Below are positions 13,101 through 25,100 of a stretch of DNA of 64,000 nucleotides, piece after piece. The stretch comes from Himantopus leucocephalus (Eukaryota > Chordata > Aves > Charadriiformes > Recurvirostridae). Every line of letters starts with the position of its first letter. Position 1 is the stretch's first letter. The DNA is taken from the NCBI GenBank assembly GCA_003993805.1, contig RSEF01000031.1:51052543-51116542 (forward strand). Reading direction: 5' to 3'. Below the pieces are notes generated by a model. That model searched no databases. It worked only from the letters and a program-made list of their open reading frames with translations, and was not told the origin of the DNA. The position numbers and the translations under genes were made by a program.

Positions 13101-16100
13101 ATATTCAAAAGCTTTGCCCAAAAAATCTTGAGTTTGAGACAGTTTCAGATTTGGTGCTTCTGAAATATTTTAAATGGTTGCATGTTCTAAACACAGTGAG
13201 GAGAGTGCAGGATTGCTTAAGAATACTCAAGTGATTTCTCTTCTGGGTCTGGTGCTGCTGAAGAGAAAAAAGGGATAACTAGTTGGAGTGCAGGGGGCTC
13301 TGCGTGTGTTTCGCAACCAATTCAGTATATGCAATGACCTCGCATACCTGATCCCAGCTGCCTATTAAAATGGCACTGATATTTTTCTATCTTTTTAAAA
13401 GTTGCTTAGGAATCCTCAGGTGAAAGAGAATTTATTTTTTTTTTCCTGCAAGTACCTGATGCTGTTTGTTCTTTATAAAATATTTTGCAAGCTGTCAGTA
13501 CATAAGAATATACATTTTATATTTGTTGAAAGAATTAGGCAGCTTTTTAATGATGCAATTGATTTTAACTGTAATAAAAAAAAAAGCCCCAAATAATTAT
13601 GTTGTTAAAGCTGCATCCATAAAGAAGCTTAGTCAGTCTCTGTAGACTGATACCTGCCTGACGTGTGTAACGGATTTCTGCCTTACTAGCTAAGACGTGA
13701 ACGCTGGCTTGTGAAGACACAAGGGAGGCTCTTTCACCTTTCAGTTAGAGTTTGTAATTGAAAACATCCCTTTCAGTTCTTTCCAAAAGCAGTGTCAAAC
13801 ATAAAGAACAGACACAGAAGTTTTTCAGCGTGAATGAATCGATTTTTTCATTTATTGGAGACATGAATAGGGGATTAAACCTGGAATTTCAGCAGGTGAA
13901 AGATAAGCACGTCTGCTGCCTTCTGTGTATTAACTTTACTTTTGTTTATGTCAACCAACGATGTGGCAAACTTTGCACAGCAGTAGCTGAAACTCTGCTC
14001 TAAGTCCCAGCTCCCAGCCTGAAGGGCATTGCCAGATGTCATCGCACTGTGTGGTACCTTTGAGAGGTGATAAGGTCTTCAGAAGATACTGAGAGAGGTG
14101 ATGAGGCAGTGCCATCATTTTCAGCCTTTCAGGACCGTGGCACTATGCCTGCGAGGTTATAACACTTACTGTCCCTATGGTATAAGTAGGAGCTGGTAGA
14201 GCCAAGACGCCGTGTGCTGTGTGTGCTGTTTCAGCCTTTTCTGCAGCAGAATGCCTTCAGGGCTGCGCTGGCTTGTGATTTACCCTGAGCTTTGTCCTTC
14301 TCTGACTCTTGCTCGCTGCGTGGCCCTGGGGATCAGAGCTGTTACCAAACAGCCAAGGGGACCAAGTCTTTGAGACTTACACCAGCGAAGTGTATAAGGA
14401 TAAACTATGTTTGTTTTAATGCCGGCCAACTCTTTAGTTGTTCCAGGAAAGCTATTGAGAGACCGAAGAGAATATCATGGCTTTGACTCTGAAAACAAGA
14501 AAAAAAGAAATTCCACTGCAGGCTTTATGTGTTGTTAGCTACCAGTATTCAGAATATAACTGTGCGTGAAGATTTTCTGGTTCAGACACTTGCAAAGCAG
14601 TGCTTCCAGCAACATGAGCAGAAACTAAAGAACTTCCATAAATATTGAAACACTCAGGATTATTTTTTTCTGAATGTCTACCTGCAATATGTAGTGATTG
14701 AATTTTGAAAGCAAGAGAGGTGCCCCGATCTCTCTGTACTTGATGGCATTCTTATAGAAGTACCATGGAAGCTTTATTGTGGAAGAATTGCATCTTGCCC
14801 TTCCTAAGCACAAAGATCTGGTTGATGTATGTGCAAAAAATATGTTTCCGCAGGATCTGGTTGGCATTGATGTCGCCTTTTCTCTGGCTGCTAAGGCCTG
14901 TGCCCTGCTGATTTATAATCCAACTTTACCTGATCTTGTGACAGGTGCTTTCCGGTGGGAACAATTAGAAGAGGATATAAAAAAGAAGTTGAAGGATCCA
15001 GAAAAAACTGAACATGTACTTGAGAAAGTTAAATGTATCCTGAAAGCTCCAGGGAAGGTACGTCTAACTCTCTTGGGGTAACTGTTAGTCTTAGTTACTT
15101 AAGTTCTTGGGAAATAATTGTTTTGTAGATAAGATTTCCTTGTCAGTCTTTGTTTTAAACTCACTTTGGCTTACACAGCTTTTATTGCCTTACCAGTGGG
15201 TTGTTCACAGGCATGTACAAAATAGAAACTCAGAGATGCTGATCTAACGTGCAGAATTAATGTAATTGGTAAAAGCACACGAGTAGGTATCCTAAAAGGA
15301 TTACTGATATTCACAGCTTTGCACTTTGTCTAACAATATGATTATTTGTTCCTAATTCTCATGTAATAGAGGCTGCCCAGAAAAGCTTTGCTTTCCTGAG
15401 TATGTGCCAAAAGTTATGTTTCTGCAGTAGATCAGGAGAGTTTGTTTCTCTTATAAGTGTTCTCATGTGGAAATGTCTCTATAGCTCAATATATTTAATT
15501 CAGCAGACAGCTTCACAGTAAAATGTAATTTATGTCACATTATTATGTTAATAAAAAGTTACAATATAGGATTAGTTTTAACAGAACAAATGGTGCAAAA
15601 TAGATACAATCCCTGGTACTACAGAACTTGGACAAAGTATTTCTGTCAATTTAAATGGGAAATCAGCTCAGAATGTCTTGAGATAATATAAAGATCAAAA
15701 AGTTTCTTAGCTGTTTTAAGCTTCTGATCACTCAGCTGTGGGCTTGGCAGTTCTAAGTGTCCACAGCTAAAACATTCATAGGGTTAGACTTAGAAAGTTG
15801 TGAAAACCTTTAAGATAATATGCCTGAATTGTTGTTGTTTCTTCTGGGTTTTTTTAATGCCTTTGGGATACTTTTATTTCACAGTAGAATTTTTTTCTTT
15901 GAAGACGTGGGGACTTGTGATGAATTGTGATTTTCTTGATAAAAATTAATTATATATATTAGATGAAATTTTAACCATAAATTAAACCTGATCTGAATTT
16001 CACATCACAACCTAGCAACATGATTTTGATATTGTTCCTTTTGGTAGCTTTAGATTCCATTTTTAAAGTAAGAAAAACAAAATTGAAAAACTAACTGGAG

Positions 16101-19100
16101 GTACTGGGGTTTGGAGGGTCTTGACGCTAGCATGCCCAGATTGTTGTAAGACAAGTCCGTGCTTCAGCCTGTGAGATCCCTTTGCCTCTGTGGCGGGACC
16201 ATCCGGGCAATATCAAGAAACACAGAACTTTTGTCTGCCTTGCATCTGTGTGTGGCATCGCGCTGGGGGGTGGCCGCAAGTCCCATCAGTGTCCCCCCAA
16301 GCCCTCAGACCTTGTGTTTCTGCAGCCTTCGGTCCAAACAGGGCAGGCACGAAGAAGTTGGGAGTTCAGGAAATTCGTGATGCCGTCAGACCTGCCCAGA
16401 GGTGCTGGATGGGGCAGTTTTGTCATAGGTCAGAGCAGCAAGGCGAAGGCTGGGGTGTGAGCGCAGGAGGCAGAGAAGCCTTGGAGCTGCTGCGCCGTGG
16501 GAAATAGTAAAATGAACGATAGAGATGGTTGCAGAGGATTGCATGTGCGAGAGGCACGGCTGAGTAGCATGAGCAAAAGGACATAAAGTAGAAAGCAAAA
16601 GGCTGTTGTTTAGTTTCCCCATATAAATGGCGTCTTGTCATCTTTAATTCTGTGGACAGCTACACGTGACGGTGTTTTATGAATACTTTATTTTGCAGCT
16701 AAACACTGTAAAGGACTGCAGATCTCACCAAATAAAACAGCTGTATAATACTTCTCTCAGGCTGTTCTTTAATACGCCTGTCCTAGCCGATGTCATCTTC
16801 AAAATACAAGGTATGGTACCTCTGCCCCCATTGATGCGGGCACTGCTGCGCCTCCGGCTTTGGTCCTCTCTGCAGGAGAGTGGGAAATGGAGTGATCGTA
16901 TTTTCTGTTGCATCAGAACTCAGACAATGTATACCCTGAGCTACCATTGTGGAAAGCAGGTCTTTTGCTTAAAGCTAATGCTTGTCCCAATGTATGCTTT
17001 ACAGCAGCGTCGGCTCTCAAGGTGGTTTGTCACAGCTGAGCCCATACAAATGCCCTCTGCCCACCACTGCAGACTTTGTGCCACTCCGATTCTCATGCAC
17101 CCCTCCGAGGCTTGGCAAAATGAGGGGTGTGCTGCAGGAAGGGCTCGCGCAGGGGCACAGCACCAGGGCTAAAACAGGGATTGCAAGACAGGGAATAGTG
17201 ATTTTATTTTAAAATGTATTTATCTTGCCCACGTTCCCACCTGTGCAAGCACCAGGATGTGTCTGAGGGCTCTGCCCAGCATCAGACCTTGGAGATGCAT
17301 GGACTCTGGTGTCTGCACCTACACTCTCCCTGAGTGAAAAGACCAAAGATGATGGTTATTGACTCCTCACCACCTTCCCTCTGTCCATCTCAGGCTGGTG
17401 CTGGTTGTGGATGTGCCTTTCTCTGCCCTCCAGAAGCTGAAGGGACTTGTGTCCCTCCTCTGCCTCCTTAGGCTTTATTCTCCGCCATTCTTCCCCCAGC
17501 ATGGGCATGCCTAGAGATGCACCTAGATGTGCTGGGGTTTTGATGACCTGTTAATCTAGGTGCCACCGACACCCGCTGTGTTTTACTGCCCTTCTAGGTG
17601 GTCCCATATCCACCTTCATGTTTCTGTCACAGGTCTCTGCAACTTTGGTATGATAGGTGACTCCTTATGAAAGCAACGTACAGCCTTGCAGGTGCCTAGG
17701 TTAGACCTGCCTATTGCTTGACCTACAAGTGTGAAAAGAAAGACGTAAATTATTGTGTTGTTGAGATGATGGCAATTATCTAGTCCTCTTTGTGGCCAGG
17801 ATTAAAAAGTGGGGGACCAGAGGGTGGGTTTCTGTGAAGTTACCAAGGTTGTTGGTGGCGTTACACAGGTCTGCCCACAGGGATGCCAAGCGCTCCTCGG
17901 CCAAGGCTCGGGCAGGAGCCGCGCTGGTGAAATCACCTTCTGTTCCTGTTTGCTCTGTAAAGAATGTGCTTCAGTGCACCAATATGCTGCACGGCCACGG
18001 GTGTTTTTTTCCTGGAAATTAAATGCGTTCACCCTTAAGAATAAAAATGCAAGGGGGAAAAAAGCATCGCATGCTTTTGTGAGAATAAGAATGAGACAGC
18101 TTTTAAATGCTAATGATTTTCCCAATTTGTGCATGCCCACCCTTCATGCAGAAATGGTCCTTTAGGGCTACACAATTGTTTAATTATTTTCAGCTTTAAA
18201 TCTCAGAGCCAAATTCGAAGCATTAATCCCTCAAAAGTAAGCACTTGAGGACAAGCAGATTCTTTCTAGATGTTCTGTGTAATATGCAGAAAAAAACAAA
18301 AAGATCTTTGAAAACAGGAGCGAAGTTCTGATGCTGAGTTTAATGACAGGAACAATTCCTCTCAGTGTCCCACTCCTGAGAGAGGCTTTGTGGGAAGTTG
18401 GTGACACCATACCACCACTTTATATTTCACAGAAAAAAAGTTATTGTCGAATGGGTTGAAATGTATTTTTCAAGAAGTGTGCTTATCCACTAACAGAATG
18501 TGAACTGTTTTTCCTAATGCTTGATGAATCTTCCAAGCCTTTTCCCCTAATCCATCATCCACTATAACTGTATTAAAACCAAATACTTACTAAAAGAAAC
18601 TGAAGGCTTTAGTCATGATAGGGCAAATACATTTTTAAGTCTTCAACTAATTCCATGAGTCCTGGGAGTTGCTTTGAGCTTTCTAACTAACAAAAGTACT
18701 TGGGAGCCATTGAAAATGGGAGCCCTTTATGTATGTGTAAAGGCTTATAACGTGACTGAGCCTCCTAATTAGTAGGCAAATACCCAATTGCATGCACATA
18801 CAGAACTGCATGCGTATCTTACATCACGTCTGCATCGTGTATTGCTCATGTTATGTGCATAAATACATAACACATTTGGCATGTTCTCTCTGTCTAGAAA
18901 TAGAGATATTTTGTATGCAGCTTAGAGAATTTGGAAGTAGAAGCACAGGTGAATAGAAATAGAACAGAAATGAAAAAGCACCAGATGTCTTCAAGGAATT
19001 AGTTAGGTGGCAGGATTGTGGTTAAGGAGGAAATTAAGGCAGTAACTTCTATATAAGTATTTACAGTTTATTTATCTTGCATGTCAGTTGATCTGTTTAT

Positions 19101-22100
19101 TATAATTTTGATTAAATCATTTACATGCGACGGTAAGCTCTCATTCTGCCTTCACTTGCTGCCCTGTCTGGCACTTGTTTGGCGCTTCCTTGCCCACAGG
19201 ACTGTAGAGTTCTGCTGCGCTCTGCAGCAGTCCCAGTGTCCGGGCTGGAGACTGTCAGCATGTTCGTTAAGAGTCTGTGAGATCTCTGCCACCCTGGGCT
19301 GTGAACCCTACTAGGTCTTCCAAATGCTGTAGTAAAGTAAATAAATAAAGTAAAGCAAATATTATGAAATGGAAACATTTCTGGAAAAAGTTTATTAGCA
19401 TTATTCGCGTAAGACAACCATCAGGAAATTTTACGCTGAGGGTGGTGAGCCCCTGGTGCAGGTTGTCCCGAGAAGCTGTGGCTGCCCCATCCCTGGAGGT
19501 GTTCAAGGCCACGTTGGACGGGGCTTGGAGCAACCTGGGCTGGGGGGAGGTGTCCCTGCCCAGGGCAGGGGGTTGGACTAGATGGCCTTTAAAGCTCCCT
19601 TCCAACCCAAACTATTCTGTGAGTCCATGAAATTCGCTTAGACAAAATACTTAATCATCTGGCTAAATTCATACTAAACGGATTTAATGGAATTTCATTT
19701 GGGATAATTTGCCTTTCTCTGCCTTGTGCTGTTATGTGGAAGTTTGACTTCTGAAACACACATTCGTTACTGATGAACACAAATTGCTCATTTGCACGAT
19801 AATTCACAGCACTGCGTATTTACACAATGGGCCAGTGGTTCAGTTAGCGTAAACTGGTGTAACTCCATTGGTGTCAGATTTTATACTAGTTGAAAGCCTG
19901 TTTCTGACTTATAAGAGTTTGCCCCATTTGGAGCACCTTGCGTTGGGAGCAGATTATCAGAATAATTTAGGTGTTTCTTTTTGTTTGCTGGTAGCTAGTA
20001 GGGCATCAAGTAAACACCTTCACTGGTATGAAGTGAACATGTTATTAGTTATCTGTTGGATATTGTTAATTTTAAACACCTTAATGATGTTCAGTGAAGT
20101 GAAGGCATTCTAAGAAAATAGGAGCTTTAAAATCAGTATCTTTCTGTGTATGTAAAATCATCATAGATTTTTATCTTGCATCCTGCAGGTGCAACTGTAC
20201 CAGCCCACAGAGCAGTTCTGGTAGCTCGCTGTGAGGTAATGGCAGCTATGTTTAATGGTAATTATCTAGAAGCAAATAGTGTTCTGGTTCCAGTGTATGG
20301 GGTTTCCAAAGACACTTTCCTCTCCTTTCTAGAGTATCTTTATACCGACTCTTGCTGCCCAGGTAAGAAAATTTAAAAATACATGTATATCTGTTACTCA
20401 TTTTTCTGCAGTGGGGCACTGATAGAGAGTAATGTAGCAACATTTATTTCATTGAAAAATGACAATATTTTAATGTATAATGTCTCAAGAAAGAGAACTT
20501 GTTCATATTGTGCAATAAAAAAAGAAATCAGTCTTATTCAAGTAAAAATCAACTGCAGGCAGAGCAGGTATCACTAATAAAATGCTGTATTTGTTTTTTG
20601 TTTACATATCAAGACTCAAGAAACTGGTCCATTACAATTGCAATTAAGAATTACAATTCTTTCTACATTGCAATAACACTGCTTTCGAATCTTAATTCTG
20701 AGTTTTATCTAAAAATTGACAATTTTTAGCATATATTGTGTTGCATTCAATATAAACAAGGTTAAATTGCAGGAATACATTATTTATATGCATGAATATC
20801 TTATTTGTATGTAAAACCAGGAAAAAAAGTATGCCAGGTGGAGTATTTAGCCAGAAAAATTGAGCTAAAGTATTCTTTTTACCTAAACCTTTGTCTATTT
20901 TAATGAGAAGAAAATCTACATACTGACTATGAAATATGATTTAAATACACATAATTTTCCTTTGATGTAATGAATGAATCATGTTGTGATATGTATTTTT
21001 GCTTTTGTTTTCTTTTCGAACAATTCTACCTTATTCTTAGGTTTTCCATATGTTTCTCTTTTCTGTCCATCTAACATTTTGTCCGTCAGTTTAAATATGC
21101 AACCACTGTACCATATAATTTAAAAAATACAGTTGCTCTATTTTCTTTTTGGCCTTTTTAGTATATTTTCTTGTACATGTATCATAGAGGTTCTTTTTTG
21201 AAAGAGAAGTTAGAAAGCTAAATCATCTTGTTAATCATCACTTACTTTAAATAGACCAGCAGCACTTGACTCAGCATCTTCAAAATGCAGGATATCGATA
21301 ACAATTTATTACGCTTACCTTCTAAAAGGTACTAACTACTCTTTTCCTGTTAATTAAATAGTTTATCTGGAAAAAGAGAGTGATACAGCAAAATTATAAT
21401 GATAATAATGAAAAATAAAAGAAGGTGATAAACATGGTTTGATTTAGTGTTCATTGTTAGGTGTTTAAAAGATGACTCGGTGAAAAGTGGATTTGATCAT
21501 TGTGTCAAAAAGGTAAAATACAAGTAACTTCTCTTTTCTTGTTTTTCAGCCAGTATTCTCCAAGCTATGTCTCTCTTGATCTGTGCAGAGATGTACCAAG
21601 TAATGAGACTCCAGCATATTTGTGAACTTTACATTATCACGCAGCTTCAGAGCATGCCTAGCAGGGAACTGGCATCCACAAGCCTCAGTATTGTTAGCTT
21701 GCTCAAAAAGGCTAAGGTATGTTTTGCATATATTAAATAAGAATATATATGTTTACTCTAATTAGTGGGAGTTGTTTAATTGTTAAGATTTTCAAGATCT
21801 TAATAATTTCCATTCCCAAGGACAAACATTGATATACAATCTGTTGATTTGGGATATCTGGTGGCACGAGGCTGGCTAAAATAAAGCTTTCTTCAGCCTT
21901 TCATTGCAGAATGTGCAGTCGTACCACAACCTGTGCAATTTCCTTCATCAAGGACACATTGCAGTAATTCAGAGAGAAAGAGAGGCAGTAAAGACAGATT
22001 TGGAAAACAGAAGAGGAAAATAAAATCTGAATTATTTACAAGTCTCAGGCAGGATATTGTCTTAAATGAACAGGATTATGTGAGGCAAGAGGAGACAACA

Positions 22101-25100
22101 AACCAAACACGTCATGCTCCTTATCTTCCTCTTTCTGAAGCTCTGCTACTGTGCCGAAGACAAAAATGTCCAAGTTTCATGACCAAAAGAGCTCCAGGGG
22201 TTAGTTCACACCCCTGGGGGAGGGAGTTTTGTCATTCGTTCTTGGAGTTCCATCTGTTTACATATTTCCGTCAATGACTTTTCCTTCGATATCTCCTACA
22301 ATCACAGAGTCATAGAATCATCTAGGTTGGAAGGGACCTTTAAGATCATCGAGTCCAACCATTGACCTCACAGTGCCAAAACCACCACTAAACCATGTCC
22401 CTCAGTACCACGTCAAAACTTTGTTTGGTAAACTGCTGTGTTGACAGTGGATATCTGAAATACTTTGACATGCGAAGCGTGGTTGTGATTTAGACATGAT
22501 AGCATTAAGTAATTAAGTGTTGTTTGTGTTTCCTTTCTTCTTGCAGTTTCACAATTCTGATTGCCTTTCAACTTGGCTTCTTCATTTTATTGCCACTAAC
22601 TACCTCATCTTCAGTCAAAAGCCTGAATTTCAAGATCTTTCAGGTAATTTATCAATTACTGTTAAAACAAGAAATGTTTTTCAGTTCTGCTTAGATCAGA
22701 AGTGAGGTACTGGACAATACTACTCCTGCATGAGAAGATGATTACAACTTCTTTAGGCTATGCAGTCTAGTCCAGTCCAGAGTCTGTTTGAGCTGGATGA
22801 TTCACCACCCTACTGTGGGACCAGCACGTGACATGTGAAGAGAAGCACAGCCAACAACCGCATCCCCTCGTCTGTTGGTTCCTGTGCTGATGGCCAGGTT
22901 CCCACCCATAACTGAACTGACTAGGGCAGTTTGGTCATCGTATAGTGACCCCTCTGGGCCCTTACGTATATAAGTTTGTTTAGTTTGTACATTTGAATCA
23001 AGGTAATACTTGATTTTTAAGTGTTGGGGTTTTCTTTCAAGAAAATAGGATTCTTACAGTACTCTCCAGCAGATCTCCTGAAATAAGTAACTAACGTCCA
23101 TTCAAGTAAATAACCCAGGTTCTTCCAGGGAACTGATATTTATTTTCTCAAACAGTATATTTGTTTCCTGATACGTAACTCTAGAAAGTTTTGCTCTTTG
23201 CCTATGAGATTTTCATCACCCTGATGAAGATGACCTTGATGGGCGCATCTCTTTGACCCATGGTTTGTATTCAGACCGTTGGTATGGAGCCAGTGTATTC
23301 CAGAAAGCCAATTGTTTGGTCCAAAGTACATTAAAGGTCCTCTTTCCTCATTTGCAAGGCTCATATATATATTTGTGATGGAAAACCTTGTAATCGTTAT
23401 GTGCAAAGAAATGAGAGCTAGGTCCTCCCTGCTTTCTTTAGAGCTAGAGTTTGTCTTTCAGAGGTCCATCTGCGCGTCTTCTGAAATGTCCATTTTGTAT
23501 AGCCAGATCTGGACTGAACATGAGAGAGCAGGGCACCTGTGCTGGCCAGTGTCACCCACCACTGGGTTCAGTCCACAGTGGACTTGTTTTGCTTTCCTTC
23601 CTGCTGCTTCAGGTGACAGGGCATATTTGGAAGCACTTTATGGCGTCTTTCTCACTACAGGGCTTTGGTCTCAACCACCCTGAGTTTCTCCTGAAGCTAC
23701 AGGAATCAGGTTGTCCTCTCCATTTGGTGAAGGTGGGAGCTGCCTCTGGCTTCACAGAGGAGAGCACAGAGATGTGGTGGCTTGGGGTCACCACGGGGCT
23801 CAATCTAGGCATATCTACTTACCCATTTCCCAGTTCCATGGTGGGATATCAACTTATCAATATCACTTATTAAATGTTTTTTTTCTACTGTGGAAAGTAA
23901 CAGTAATAGCCCTTCTGTCCCCATGTTGTAGTTGTCCTGATGGACATGAGGCTGTGAATGAGCCTGTCATGAAACTTGTGCAGTGATGCCTCTGATAAGC
24001 ATCACTTATCAGCCCTTGTCAGCATGTGCTCTGACAGCGCCCGAGTCACTTGGGGATGAGCTGTACGTGATCACCACACCAAAGGTCTGCTGTGCCATCA
24101 CCTGCAGTTTCTTCCATGCTTCCACCACTTGTGGAGCATCCAGGGCTGATGCAGGGCAGTCTAAAGCTGTTGGGGTTCGGATGAGATTTCTGAAGTCTCC
24201 GGCAAGTGGCTGATACCAGTCTGGCCATTTTGGAAAGAACTTGTGGGTTGTCTCAAAGGAAAAGGGTACCATGCCAGTGGACTGATACCCTTTGAGATTT
24301 GGTGTCCACACGCCTGGCAGCCTGTGCTTCGCTTTTCTCTTTCCTTTGAGTCCCTTCCACTGACTCACTGAGGGGTCGACGCGCTCTGCTGCATCAAACT
24401 TGCACTGTGTCAGCCAGAGGAAAGAAATAGGAGAGCGTAAGTAAATATAGGTGGATGGGGTGAAACCATTCAGATCCGGCTTGCCAGGGCACAAACACTC
24501 ACCAGCACATTCAGGTGAGAGCACGTGTCCCAGGCGGCAGCAGTTGCGGGCAGTTGGCCTTTGTCACTAGGGACACCATCACACAGCACCACCCCAGGTT
24601 TCAGGGAGAGTGACACAGGGGATCCATCTGAATAATAAGGCTAAAAAGTCTGTTATGTGATTTCATCAGTGACAAAAAGCACGTGCAAAAAAAAAAAAAA
24701 AGTGAAAATATTGCTGAATTCTTCGTAGCTCTCCTTACCTTGCTTTTTGTAATGATCTTGAGACAAACCATTGGCATAAGAGTTGAAATATCCTCCTTTA
24801 TACCATTGCAGCATAGGAAACCCCTCATAGTTGATTACGACATCTGGTTATCTTCTAAGGATAAAGAATATTCATCTTTAGAATAATCTCTCTGCTCTCT
24901 TTAATAAGTATTGTATTTTATTAAGTATCCTATTTATAGGTTAATAACAAGGGAACATTATGTGGTAACTTTTACATCTGCACTAGAGTAAAATCTATGC
25001 AAAATGGAGAGCACTCATCTTTACATTTCTAATTGTATTTATATCCTTAAAGTTTTTTAACTTATTTTAAAAGACTTTTTGTAGCCTGTGCACTTGTGCC

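Noticed and set aside
14779..14944. Open frame extending upstream from the RHOBTB3 exon at 14945
   Set aside because: It continues in frame but is unlike the family, and a clear gtgacag acceptor precedes the conserved part. It is intron.
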